Shown in pieces: positions 46,831-55,263 of a DNA stretch of 64,000 bases. The DNA is from Clostridia bacterium (GTDB lineage: Bacteria > Bacillota > Clostridia > Oscillospirales > Acutalibacteraceae): assembly GCA_017435665.1 (NCBI GenBank), contig JAFSEP010000044.1:19635-83634 (forward strand). Reading direction: 5' to 3'. The translations under genes and the position numbers were made by a program. The first letter of the stretch is position 1. Every line of letters starts with the position of its first letter. The notes below the pieces were generated by a model. It did no database searches, had not been told where the DNA came from, and worked only from the letters and a program-made list of their open reading frames with translations.

Positions 46831-49563
46831 TTATCTGTTTGACGGACTGCCGCAGCACTTTTTATACTTTTTGCCGCTTCCGCAGGGACAGGGATCGTTG
46901 GGGCCGACCTTCTTATCCTTGTTTCTGACAGTTCTGCCCTTTTCGCTTCCGTCACCTGAGCCTGAAACACCGGTGATTTCCGCAACCTTTTCACGCTTTA
47001 CCTCTTCCTCTGTTCTCACCCTTGCGTTAAGAACAGTTCTTACGGTAGCCTCTCGGATTGAGCAGGTCATATCATCAAACATATCATAGCTTTCCTGACG
47101 GAATACAACTACGGGATCCTTCTGACCGTAGGCACGTAAGCCTACACTTCTCTTGAATTCGTCCATAGCATCGATATGATCCATCCAGTGCATATCAACA
47201 CAACGCAGAAGCATTGATCTTTCAAGCTCACGCATAAGCTCCGGACCGAACTGAGCCTCTCTCTCCTCGTGCATCTGATGAGCTTTGTCGCAAAGAGCTG
47301 CATAGAGAGTGCCCTTGTCCATGCTTTCGATGTCCATATCATCATCAATAAGCCATGTATACTTTGCTCTGAGTCCCTTCCAGTTCCAGTCCTCTTCACC
47401 GAGGCTGTCGGGACAGTAAAGCTCAAGATTATCCATAATAGAGTCATCAATCATCTTTGAGATAACCGGCTTCATATCTTCACCGTGAAGCACCTGGTCT
47501 CTCTGCTTATAGATGATTTCTCTCTGATGGTTCATTACATCGTCATAGCTTAAAACGTGGAGACGGATTGCGAAGTTGTTGCCCTCCATCTTCTTCTGTG
47601 CATTCTCAACACCCTTCGTCAGCATACCTACCTGAAGGGGCATATCATTATCAATAGGCATTGAGTTCATTATTGTCTGCATTCTGTCACCGCCGAACAA
47701 TCTGATAAGATCATCCTCCATTGACAGATAGAAGCGGCTTTCACCCGGGTCGCCCTGACGTCCCGAACGTCCTCTGAGCTGGTTATCAATACGTCTTGAT
47801 TCGTGTCTCTCTGTACCGATAATGAAGAGACCGCCTGCCTCACGGACTGCCTGAGCCTCGTCCTTTATCTCTTCCTTATATTTTCTTTCAAGGTCGCTGA
47901 ACATCTGTCTTGCTTCGAGAATAGCCTCGTCGCTTGTTTCGCCGAAGCCTGTTGCCTCTGCAATAAGTTCCTCGGGATACTGCATACGTCTCATTTCGCT
48001 CTTTGCAAGATATTCCGCATTACCGCCAAGCATAATGTCGGTGCCTCGGCCTGCCATATTGGTTGCAATTGTAACTGCACCCAGCTTACCTGCCTGAGCT
48101 ACGATTTCGGCTTCCTTATCGTGGAACTTTGCATTGAGCACATTGTGCTTTATGCCTCTCCTCTTGAGCGCACGGCTGAGCTTTTCACTCTTATCAATGG
48201 ACACCGTACCTACAAGCACAGGCTGACCCTTTTCGTGGCACTTGAGAACCTGCTCAATAATTGCATTGAACTTATATTCCTCTGTCATAAAGACAACGTC
48301 ATCGTCATCGTGTCTGATAAGAGGCTTGTTAGTGGGAATCTCGATTGCATCGAGAGAATAAATCTGCTGGAATTCGTCTGCTTCCGTGAGAGCCGTACCT
48401 GTCATACCTGAAAGCTTCTTATAAAGACGGAAGTAGTTCTGGAAGGTGATGGTGGCAAGAGTCTTGTTTTCTCTGGCAACCTTAACGCCTTCCTTGGCTT
48501 CAATAGCCTGATGAAGACCCTCGTTATATCTTCTGCCTATCATTATACGTCCGGTAAATTCGTCAACAATGAGAACCTCTCCGTCCTTTACAACGTAGTC
48601 GATATCCCTGGTCATAACACCTCTTGCCTTGATAGCAATATTGATATGGTGGGCAAGAGTAAGGTTTTCCGGGTCTGTAAGGTTTTCAACACCGAAGGCC
48701 TGCTCAGCCTTTGCAATACCTGATTTTGTAAGTGTGGCAGTCTTTGCCTTTTCGTCAACGATGTAATCGGCATCGGTGTCAATATCCTCAACGTTTGACT
48801 TGGAGTCAATCTCCGTAACCTTTACCATTTTCAGTCTTCTGGCAAAGTCGTCAGCCTGCTTATAAAGTATTGAGGACTCTCCGCCCATACCGGAAATGAT
48901 AAGGGGGGTTCTTGCTTCGTCGATAAGGATTGAGTCAACCTCGTCCACGATTGCGAAATTATGACCTCTCTGCACCTTTTCTTCAAGGTACTGAACCATA
49001 TTGTCACGAAGATAGTCAAAGCCCATTTCGTTATTTGTACCGTAGGTAATGTCAGCGGCATAGGCTTCACGTCTTTCCTCGGTTTCCATGCTGTTTACAA
49101 TAAGGCCTACACTCAGACCGAGGAAGCGGTAAACCTTTCCCATCCACTCGCTGTCACGTCTTGCAAGATAATCGTTAACGGTAACGATGTGAACACCGTT
49201 TCCGCTGAGTGCGTTAAGATAAGCAGGAAGTGTTGCAACAAGAGTTTTACCTTCACCTGTTTTCATTTCGGCAATTCTTCCCTGATGAAGAATCACGCCG
49301 CCGATAATCTGAACGGGGAAATGGCGCATCTGCAGAACTCTGTCTGATGCCTCACGGCAGGTTGCAAATGCTTCGGGAAGAATATCATCAAGTGTTTCTC
49401 CCTTTGCAAGTCTTTCCCTGAACTCATCAGTCTTGGCTCTGAGTTCACTGTCCGTAAGCTTTTTGTATTCCTCCTCAAGGGCAAGAACCTTATTTACTGT
49501 CGGCATTACTCTCTTTACCTCTTTGGTCGAGTAGTCACCGAAAAGCTTTTTAAAAAAGCCCAT
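46831..49563 (-). CDS. secA: Preprotein translocase ATPase SecA (910 aa)
   Basis: Motor of the Sec export channel. Seen: [20 protein letters not shown] (Walker A, about 100), [20 protein letters not shown] (DEAD-like Walker B), [47 protein letters not shown], and the C-terminal zinc-binding [16 protein letters not shown] for SecB-like/ribosome contacts. Full length. AAAGAGGTGATAAA precedes the ATG. It lies in a run of envelope genes but is a monocistronic unit. Confidence 0.97.
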   Translation of the reverse strand: MGFFKKLFGDYSTKEVKRVMPTVNKVLALEEEYKKLTDSELRAKTDEFRERLAKGETLDDILPEAFATCREASDRVLQMRHFPVQIIGGVILHQGRIAEMKTGEGKTLVATLPAYLNALSGNGVHIVTVNDYLARRDSEWMGKVYRFLGLSVGLIVNSMETEERREAYAADITYGTNNEMGFDYLRDNMVQYLEEKVQRGHNFAIVDEVDSILIDEARTPLIISGMGGESSILYKQADDFARRLKMVKVTEIDSKSNVEDIDTDADYIVDEKAKTATLTKSGIAKAEQAFGVENLTDPENLTLAHHINIAIKARGVMTRDIDYVVKDGEVLIVDEFTGRIMIGRRYNEGLHQAIEAKEGVKVARENKTLATITFQNYFRLYKKLSGMTGTALTEADEFQQIYSLDAIEIPTNKPLIRHDDDDVVFMTEEYKFNAIIEQVLKCHEKGQPVLVGTVSIDKSEKLSRALKRRGIKHNVLNAKFHDKEAEIVAQAGKLGAVTIATNMAGRGTDIMLGGNAEYLAKSEMRRMQYPEELIAEATGFGETSDEAILEARQMFSDLERKYKEEIKDEAQAVREAGGLFIIGTERHESRRIDNQLRGRSGRQGDPGESRFYLSMEDDLIRLFGGDRMQTIMNSMPIDNDMPLQVGMLTKGVENAQKKMEGNNFAIRLHVLSYDDVMNHQREIIYKQRDQVLHGEDMKPVISKMIDDSIMDNLELYCPDSLGEEDWNWKGLRAKYTWLIDDDMDIESMDKGTLYAALCDKAHQMHEEREAQFGPELMRELERSMLLRCVDMHWMDHIDAMDEFKRSVGLRAYGQKDPVVVFRQESYDMFDDMTCSIREATVRTVLNARVRTEEEVKREKVAEITGVSGSGDGSEKGRTVRNKDKKVGPNDPCPCGSGKKYKKCCGSPSNR

Positions 49564-49711
49564 TTTATCACCTCTTTATATTTGTCAGCAAAATTTTTCG
49601 CATAATATCGGATATTAATCCTATTCTAAGTTAGTATATCACAACAGAATCAAAATTGCACTATTTTTTCCAAAATTTATAAAATTTTAAAGGAAGAATC
49701 GGAAGCAAAGA

Positions 49712-49737
49712 AAAAGCACCCGACAGAATCGGGTGCC
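49712..49737 (-). terminator. Terminator of the 28-residue peptide gene
   Basis: GCACCCGA-CAGAA-TCGGGTGC, followed on the minus strand by TTTTTC. Confidence 0.85.
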
Positions 49738-49754
49738 TGAATAAATATTCTTAA

Positions 49755-49841
49755 TTAACCGGTAACCTTACCGAGAGCATCTTCAATAAACTTCTTAATG
49801 AAATAAACTACATCGGAAAGCATTGCAAGAATTGCTAACAT
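49755..49841 (-). CDS. Amphipathic 28-residue micro-peptide
   Basis: A leaderless small gene with a perfect AAAGGAGG ribosome site and its own promoter and terminator. It opens MLAILAMLSDVVYFIKK and ends FIEDALGKVTG. Hydrophobic residues recur every 3-4 positions (L2, L5, L8, V11, V12, F14, I15, F18, I19, L23), making a typical amphipathic helix of neutral net charge. Size and form resemble staphylococcal phenol-soluble modulins and leaderless bacteriocins, but there is no recognised sequence family. Fourth such gene in the window; no exporter or immunity gene is next to it. Confidence 0.8.
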   Translation of the reverse strand: MLAILAMLSDVVYFIKKFIEDALGKVTG

Positions 49842-49878
49842 CTGACTTCCTCCTTTCACTGCTATTTCTTTCAACTAA

Positions 49879-49908
49879 ATAATAGCATAAGAGAGGGATT
49901 TGTGTCAA
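49879..49908 (-). promoter_or_regulatory. Promoter of the 28-residue peptide gene
   Basis: TTGACA (49903-49908), 18-bp spacer, TATTAT (49879-49884) on the minus strand. Confidence 0.75.
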
Positions 49909-49961
49909 CCGTTCAAATAACCGGCAAAGTTATTTTACATTTTCACAAAACCTGTGACAGA

Positions 49962-50876
49962 TTACTGCCATGTGATGTTCCAGGTTTCGTCAAGCTTACC
50001 TTCGATAACAACTGATGCTGTCATACCCATAGCCTTACCTGTGCCGTTTGCTGCAAGGGGGAAGTTTACTGCATAGCTGTCAACAAGACCGTCCTTGTTT
50101 ACGCAAAGTGTAACCTGTGCACCGTCATAAGTGAAGTCACAGCTGTTTACCGTGAAGGGAAGGCCCAGTGAATCAATATCAAGGTAACCTACTGCTACTG
50201 AGTGGTGTACCGGAGGAGCCTCATATGTAGCTGTTTCGGGAGCGAGTGTGATGTTGAGCTTGTAGCCGCCGTCACCGTAGGGTTCAGCAGTAGCTGTCTT
50301 TACGCCTGCAACCGTGAGAGCTGCTTCCTTGCCCGGAGGGGGAAGGTTATCCTTGAAGGCAGTCATATCAGCATTTGAATATGTGGTTGTTTCCTCACCC
50401 ATAAAGCTTTCCATAAGTGATGAAACAAGACCCTGAAGCATAGAGGGGATTGAACTGTCCACAAGCTGGAGTGAAACATTTTCAACCTGTGTTGCTGAGA
50501 ATGCCTTTGTTGTATTCTTAGTTGCGTTGAGTGCATCGTTATATGCCTTTACAACCTCTTCCGGTGTTGAGGGAAGCTTTGCGGCAGGAGCCTCTGACGG
50601 AGCTTGCGAGGGAGCTTCTGAGGGGTTAGCCGAATTATCTGTGGGGTCAGCCACGGGAGCCTTATCTGTTGTAGGCTGTGTGGTTGTGGGCTGGGTTGTT
50701 GTAGGCTGAGTTGTCTGGTTTGTCTGGTTTGACACGGTTGTCTGCTGCGTGTTTCCTCCTGAAGAGAGGGATGCGTTTATTGCTCTTCTTTCACGGAAAG
50801 CACCGAGCTCTATACCCATTGCAAAAATCCATACGCAAAGAACGATGCTGACTACAATTCTCATTGTGCGATTCAT
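49962..50876 (-). CDS. Anchored surface protein, paralogue of the PAEDKNDA-repeat protein (304 aa)
   Basis: Not recognised as a named family. N-terminal membrane segment (about 4-22), a linker of Gln/Thr/Pro repeats (about 35-95, TTQPTTTQPTTTQPTT then SEAPSQAPSEAPA), and a C-terminal domain with VVKAYNDALNATKN, LPPPGKEAALTVAGVKTATA and NGTGKAMGMTASVVIEGKLD, matching 43091-44071. Start ATG 50876 chosen with GAAAGGAG 10 bases upstream. The conserved domain with interchangeable linkers suggests a lineage-specific surface family. Confidence 0.8.
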   Translation of the reverse strand: MNRTMRIVVSIVLCVWIFAMGIELGAFRERRAINASLSSGGNTQQTTVSNQTNQTTQPTTTQPTTTQPTTDKAPVADPTDNSANPSEAPSQAPSEAPAAKLPSTPEEVVKAYNDALNATKNTTKAFSATQVENVSLQLVDSSIPSMLQGLVSSLMESFMGEETTTYSNADMTAFKDNLPPPGKEAALTVAGVKTATAEPYGDGGYKLNITLAPETATYEAPPVHHSVAVGYLDIDSLGLPFTVNSCDFTYDGAQVTLCVNKDGLVDSYAVNFPLAANGTGKAMGMTASVVIEGKLDETWNITWQ

Positions 50877-51071
50877 TATAGAAACGCTCCTTTCATTTTC
50901 CATATGTTTTGAAGTATGTTATTCTTCATATCATACATATTATAAAGAATACAAAAAATACTCCCTTTTGTCAAGAGACAATTCAATTTGTTAATAGTAT
51001 ATTTTAATTTCTGCAAACAGGAAATATTTTCCTTTATCACGGAAGTAAAAATTTGTCGAAAGTCTGCTTTT

Positions 51072-51193
51072 TGTGGAAAATATAGAATTTTCGGGATAAA
51101 TTTTTGGCATTATCCACATATCAACAGAGTTTTCCACACTCATAACAGAGTTTTGCACATAGTTTTTCCACGTTTTCCACATAGTTTTCCACA
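51072..51193. promoter_or_regulatory. Cluster of DnaA-box-like 9-mers upstream of dnaD/dnaI-like genes
   Basis: One perfect box TTATCCACA (51110-51118) and six near-boxes: TTTTCCACA at 51130, 51173 and 51185, TTTTGCACA at 51151, TTTTCCACG at 51164 and the inverted TGTGGAAAA at 51072-51080. Spacings are 20, 21, 13, 9 and 12 bp among the direct copies. An AT-rich stretch flanks the left side (50930-51070). Either a DnaA-controlled promoter or a candidate origin region. Confidence 0.65.
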
Positions 51194-51260
51194 CGGGGAT
51201 TTCCAAAGAAAAAAACTTGGTCAAAGCATATTCAAATATTCTGAATTTGGTGATATAATT

Positions 51261-52361
51261 ATGACCCGATTAAATCCGAAAGGTCAGAGGAACGGGCATA
51301 GCCCGAACCCCATATCAACCGTTATGAAATACAGTATCAACCCCATGATTTATACGAATATGTTTCCTGTTCCCGTTTGTATTGCCGACGAGCATATCAG
51401 GTCAGCAAGTCTTCCCCAGATGAAAATCATTCTCTGGCTTTTCAGGCACTCGGCTCAGGGAGAAATATCCTCAAAGGAAATTGCCTGTGCCGTCGGTCTT
51501 TACGAAAGCGAGGTTGACGATGCAATCCGCTATTGGACAGACTGCGGTGTGATTTTATCTGCAGGTGCCGACACGGCTTCACCCTCTTCAGAAGCCCAAG
51601 CCGACGAAAAATCCGCAGTCAGAGCTGAGGCTCAATCAACCGAGCCCGAAAAAAGCAGAATAGTTGAACGAATTCATATAAATCCGCCCACTCATCAGGA
51701 GGTGGCAAAAAGATGCGCCGAATCAAAGGCGCTGCGTGAGCTCTTCCTCACAACCGAGCAGAGCCTGGGGGCAACGCTCTCCTGTTCAATGCAGGGTGTT
51801 CTTGTTATGCTTCATGATGACTACGGTCTTTCCGTTGAGGTTATTTCCCTGCTTGTGGAGTTTGCCGTCAGTCAGAAAAAGGCAACGACAAAATTCATTT
51901 CAACAACAGGCAGACAATGGTGCGAAAAAGAAATTGATACCATTGACAAGGCAATGGATTACATAGAAGCTGTATCAAGCGCTGACAGATACTGGAGAGA
52001 ATTCTGCGAAAAGACCGGCGTGAAAAATCCCCGTCCCTCAAAGACACAAAGCGAATTTCTCCACGCCTGGATAAACAATATGAATTTCTCAATGGATATG
52101 ATTCTTATGGCTTATGAGGAAATGGCTGACCATACGGACAGATTCAGCTTCCCCTATATGAATAAGGTGCTCGTTTCCTGGCACAAAAACGGTATCACTA
52201 CCCCTGCTCAGGCTGCTCAGGCAAAGAAGGAGCATCAGGAAAAGCTCAGCGGTAAAAAAGGCAAGGCCTCAGCTGAGGAAAAGGCTCCTGCAAGCTATAA
52301 CCTGGATGCATACACCAAAAAGGCATTTGCAAATCCGCTGAACATTCTCAACAAGGAGTAA
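51261..52361 (+). CDS. DnaD-domain replication protein (366 aa)
   Basis: DnaD/DnaB-family primosome protein with an N-terminal winged-helix part (about 30-95, IKSxNP-like start, LPQMKIILWLFRHSAQGEIS, AVGLYESEVDDAIRYWTDCG), an acidic/Ala-rich linker (about 98-130), and two C-terminal DnaB_2-type domains (about 145-220, LGATLSCSMQGVLVMLHDDY; and about 235-320, PSKTQSEFLHAWINNMNFSM then YEEMADHTDRFSFPYMNKVL). The start is uncertain: ATG 51261 follows a TATAAT-like box very closely, and ATG 51324 is an alternative. DnaI-like gene follows 4 bp later, so these load the replicative helicase together. Confidence 0.8.
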   Translation: MTRLNPKGQRNGHSPNPISTVMKYSINPMIYTNMFPVPVCIADEHIRSASLPQMKIILWLFRHSAQGEISSKEIACAVGLYESEVDDAIRYWTDCGVILSAGADTASPSSEAQADEKSAVRAEAQSTEPEKSRIVERIHINPPTHQEVAKRCAESKALRELFLTTEQSLGATLSCSMQGVLVMLHDDYGLSVEVISLLVEFAVSQKKATTKFISTTGRQWCEKEIDTIDKAMDYIEAVSSADRYWREFCEKTGVKNPRPSKTQSEFLHAWINNMNFSMDMILMAYEEMADHTDRFSFPYMNKVLVSWHKNGITTPAQAAQAKKEHQEKLSGKKGKASAEEKAPASYNLDAYTKKAFANPLNILNKE

Positions 52362-52365
52362 GACT

Positions 52366-53340
52366 ATGGCATACTCAAAGAAAATACATCTCAAGGCAAA
52401 ACAAATACTCGCCGAAAGAAAGGATACCGCCGAGCGTGAGCAGAAGCTCCGTCACGATGAGGTATGCCTGAAATTCCCCGAAATCCTTGCTGCGGAAAAG
52501 GAAATGGCAAGAACGGGTGCCGAAGCCGTCAAAGCTATCGGAATGGGCGCTGATGCTGAAGCCTACATAGAAAAAATATCAAAAATAAACCTTGCCGCCC
52601 AGTCTCTGCGTGAAAGAATACTCACGGAAAACGGATACGACAAGGACTATCTTAAAACAAAATATACCTGCGAAAACTGCCGTGATACGGGTGCCCGTGA
52701 CGGATACGTCTGCGACTGCTACCGTAAGCTGACAAAAGCCCTCGCCTTTGAGGAGCTCAGCCGTACCTCTCCTATGCAGCTTTCTTCCTTCAGGGATTTC
52801 AATGTGAATTATTATCCTCAGACCACCGACCCGGAAACAGGGGTTGTGCCGAGAGAGCATATGTCAAACATTCTCAGGTTCTGTCAGGTATACGCCGACG
52901 GCTTCACGCCCAAGGCTCAGAGCCTTCTGATGTACGGCAAAACAGGTCTGGGAAAAACTCACCTCTCCCTTGCAATAGCGGGCACCGTAATCGACAAGGG
53001 CTATGCCGTTATATATGACTCGGCTCCCAACCTTATGAACAAGCTGGAAAAGGAGCATTTCGGCAGGGGACAGAACAGCGAGGACACAATGGAAATGCTC
53101 AGCACCTGCGACCTTCTCATTCTCGATGACCTGGGTGCAGAATTCCAGACCTCCTTCACCGTTTCGGCTCTTTATAATATTGTGAACAACAGACTTCTCT
53201 CCTCTCTGCCCACAATTATCAGCACAAATCTTGACCCTCAGGCTCTTGAGGAAAAATATACGGAGAGAATTGCATCAAGATTTATCGGAAATTACATTAA
53301 TCTCGGCTTCTGCGGAAACGACGTAAGACAGGTAAAGTAA
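52366..53340 (+). CDS. DnaI/DnaC-like helicase loader ATPase (324 aa)
   Basis: AAA+ helicase loader of the DnaC/DnaI type. Seen: a zinc-finger-like region (about 105-125, CENCRDTGARDGYVCDCY), the Walker A GKTGLGKTHLSLAIA (about residue 190), Walker B DLLILDDLGAE (about residue 249), a sensor ISTNLDP, and a C-terminal arginine-finger region (TERIASRF). Normal length. AAGGAGTAAGACT precedes the ATG. Co-transcribed with the DnaD-like gene; together they load DnaB helicase. Confidence 0.92.
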   Translation: MAYSKKIHLKAKQILAERKDTAEREQKLRHDEVCLKFPEILAAEKEMARTGAEAVKAIGMGADAEAYIEKISKINLAAQSLRERILTENGYDKDYLKTKYTCENCRDTGARDGYVCDCYRKLTKALAFEELSRTSPMQLSSFRDFNVNYYPQTTDPETGVVPREHMSNILRFCQVYADGFTPKAQSLLMYGKTGLGKTHLSLAIAGTVIDKGYAVIYDSAPNLMNKLEKEHFGRGQNSEDTMEMLSTCDLLILDDLGAEFQTSFTVSALYNIVNNRLLSSLPTIISTNLDPQALEEKYTERIASRFIGNYINLGFCGNDVRQVK

Positions 53341-53394
53341 GTTTTTTGCTTGTGCAGAGGCAACATTTTAATTTGTTATAAATAGGATCAGATT

Positions 53395-53433
53395 CGCAGG
53401 GATGTGCTTTATGTGCATCCCTGCGGGTCTTTT
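53395..53433 (+). terminator. Terminator of the dnaD/dnaI-like operon
   Basis: CGCAGGGATGTGC-TTTAT-GTGCATCCCTGCG followed by GGTCTTTTT. Confidence 0.9.
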
Positions 53434-53769
53434 TAATTGAAAATGGAAAATGGAAAGCTTTGGGAATGCAGAATGCAGAGTGCAGAGTGCAGAATTGTGG
53501 GGAGCAAATTGTAAAATCAGCACATACACTTACCTATCCACTGACACTTTCCACTTACCGATGCGCTGAAACCGAACAGGCGTGCAATTACAGGCGATTT
53601 ACTATACTCTGATGTTAAAATCAGAAGATTGCTCTGACTTGTGGGACCCGCCCGCAGTCGTGGGCGGGGCGGAACGGAGTTCCGCAGGCAAATCGCCCTT
53701 TTGCAGAAACCGCAGCAAAAAGTAACGGGCGGAAATCCGCCCGTTTAATTGTGCATTGTGCATTGTGCA
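53434..53769. repeat. Gene-free stretch with short tandem repeats and REP-like element, copy 2
   Basis: Holds AAAATGG repeats near 53440, a run of GCAGAGT-like heptamers (about 53466-53496), the GC-rich hairpin element at 53646-53671 (matching 19731-19756) followed by GGAAC-GGA-GTTCC, and a GTGCATT tandem repeat (about 53750-53771) that reaches the end of the MerR gene. No gene or promoter was recognised here. Confidence 0.65.
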
Positions 53770-54489
53770 TTAATACAACCCTATCGCCTTGCTGACAAAC
53801 TCCGCTGTCCCTTCTCCGCCTGCTTTATCTATGTTGGCTTTCATTCTTTCATCACAGACATACATCTGCCCCAGACCCCTGAGAATTTCCGTTGTGCAGG
53901 TATAATAGTTACCCGTTATGAAGCTCTGTATCTCCCTGACAACAGCCTGAGCTTCGGCAGAGTCGGGCGCAAGGTGCTTTATCTGACCTGCTCGGGCAAA
54001 GATTTCCATGAACAAATCGCCCTTATCCTTAGCTTCCTCGCAGGTACGGTCTGCTGTTCGACTTTCATATTCGGCAAAGGCTTCGGTTTTACCCCATTTT
54101 TCCCTTGCTTCCTTTTCGTATTCCTTTATCTTTTTTTCGTCAAATGCTGAAAAATCCATTGTATCCACTCCTGTTTCTGTAAGTTTTTCACTGAAGAATA
54201 TAAGCTCGTCCAGTCTGTCACGGCGAAGCTTCAACAACTCTGTCTGCTGCTTCAGGGCTTCTTTTCTGTCGAAATCGGGTTTCCCCATTATTTCACCGAT
54301 TTCCTTCAGGGGGAACTGAAGCTCACGGAAAAGCAAAATAGTCTGAAGCGTTGCAAGAGCATTGTCATCGTAAAGTCTGTATCCTGAAGATGTAACCTCG
54401 GTAGGCTTCAGCAGACCTATACTGTCGTAATAGTGAAGTGTCCGTATACTGACACCTGTAAGCTCGCTGACCTGATGCACTGTTTTCAC
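53770..54489 (-). CDS. MerR-family regulator with TipAS effector domain (239 aa)
   Basis: An N-terminal MerR winged helix (about 1-70, TVHQVSELTGVSIRTLHYYD, IGLLKPTEVTSSGYRLYDD) and coiled-coil dimer helix (about 75-115) lead to a TipAS domain (about 120-239, EKEAREKWGKTEAFAEYESR, then FITGNYYTCTTEILRGLGQMY). Known: TipAL binds thiopeptide antibiotics covalently and activates its own promoter through a 19-bp spacer; the same spacer is present here. Likely a drug- or stress-responsive activator of itself or nearby genes. No efflux gene is adjacent. Confidence 0.9.
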   Translation of the reverse strand: MKTVHQVSELTGVSIRTLHYYDSIGLLKPTEVTSSGYRLYDDNALATLQTILLFRELQFPLKEIGEIMGKPDFDRKEALKQQTELLKLRRDRLDELIFFSEKLTETGVDTMDFSAFDEKKIKEYEKEAREKWGKTEAFAEYESRTADRTCEEAKDKGDLFMEIFARAGQIKHLAPDSAEAQAVVREIQSFITGNYYTCTTEILRGLGQMYVCDERMKANIDKAGGEGTAEFVSKAIGLY

Positions 54490-54519
54490 GGATATCCGCC
54501 TCCTTCCTGTGATAAACCA

Positions 54520-54550
54520 AGTATATACTATGACGTAAGGTGAGAGTCAA
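54520..54550 (-). promoter_or_regulatory. MerR-type promoter with 19-bp spacer
   Basis: TTGACT (54545-54550) and TATACT (54520-54525) on the minus strand are 19 bp apart, the overlong spacing typical of MerR-activated promoters. It drives the TipAS regulator itself, implying autoactivation. Confidence 0.8.
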
Positions 54551-54561
54551 GAGGTTTTTGC

Positions 54562-54593
54562 AAAAAAATCTCCCGAAAAATTTACGGGAGATT
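54562..54593 (-). terminator. Terminator of the pgm-nfu-GH38-methyltransferase operon
   Basis: AATCTCCCG / CGGGAGATT stem; on the minus strand it runs into seven T residues. Confidence 0.88.
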
Positions 54594-54598
54594 AATCT

Positions 54599-55252
54599 TT
54601 ATTTTTTCGCCACAATTATTGTTGTGTTTTCTATACGGAAAACTTTTTCCGCCTGAGAAAAACCTGCATCCTTCAGCATCTGTATCTGATTATCGACGGT
54701 GCAGGGGGTATCGTAATGGAAAAATTCATCAAGAGGTATATTCTGCTCTTTCCTTATTCTTTCATTTTCGGCAAACCAGAAGTCTTCCTCCTCCTGAGCC
54801 TCAACCATATAGTCGCATTCGATATATACACCGTAGCTTTTCAGAGCTTTGCAGATTTTTCTGTAAAGCTCTGTTTTCTTTTCGTGTGAAAAGTGATGCA
54901 TTGTCTGAAAAGAGACTGCGCAGTCATATACACCTTCGCCCAGAGCCACACTGAAGTAATCGCCACAGATAAGGTTAAGACTTTTATAGGGATGTTTCTC
55001 CTTCAGTCTGTCGAGCATAGCCTGAGTCAGATCTATGCCCGTTACCGAAGCATCGGGCAGCTTTTTGAATATCTCATCAAGCTCAAGTCCTGTGCCGCAG
55101 CCAAGGTCAAGGAGAGACTCTGTTCCCTCAGGCACAAGCTCTGCCATTGTGAGGTAGCCTTCTCTGCAGCCTTCAACATCATTAAGCATATGCTCATCAT
55201 ACATTCCGACTCTTGCCGCAAAGAAGGAGGCCATAGGTTCTAAGTTGGTCAT
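54599..55252 (-). CDS. Class I SAM-dependent methyltransferase (217 aa)
   Basis: Rossmann methyltransferase with SLLDLGCGTGLELDEIFKKL (SAM-binding motif I), VTGIDLTQAMLDRLKEKH (motif II), YDCAVSFQTMHHFSHEKK, and a C-terminal substrate region. UbiE/Methyltransf_11-25 type; substrate unknown. It starts 11 bases after the GH38 stop and is the last gene of the four-gene operon. Confidence 0.88.
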   Translation of the reverse strand: MTNLEPMASFFAARVGMYDEHMLNDVEGCREGYLTMAELVPEGTESLLDLGCGTGLELDEIFKKLPDASVTGIDLTQAMLDRLKEKHPYKSLNLICGDYFSVALGEGVYDCAVSFQTMHHFSHEKKTELYRKICKALKSYGVYIECDYMVEAQEEEDFWFAENERIRKEQNIPLDEFFHYDTPCTVDNQIQMLKDAGFSQAEKVFRIENTTIIVAKK

Positions 55253-55263
55253 TTTGCTTTACC

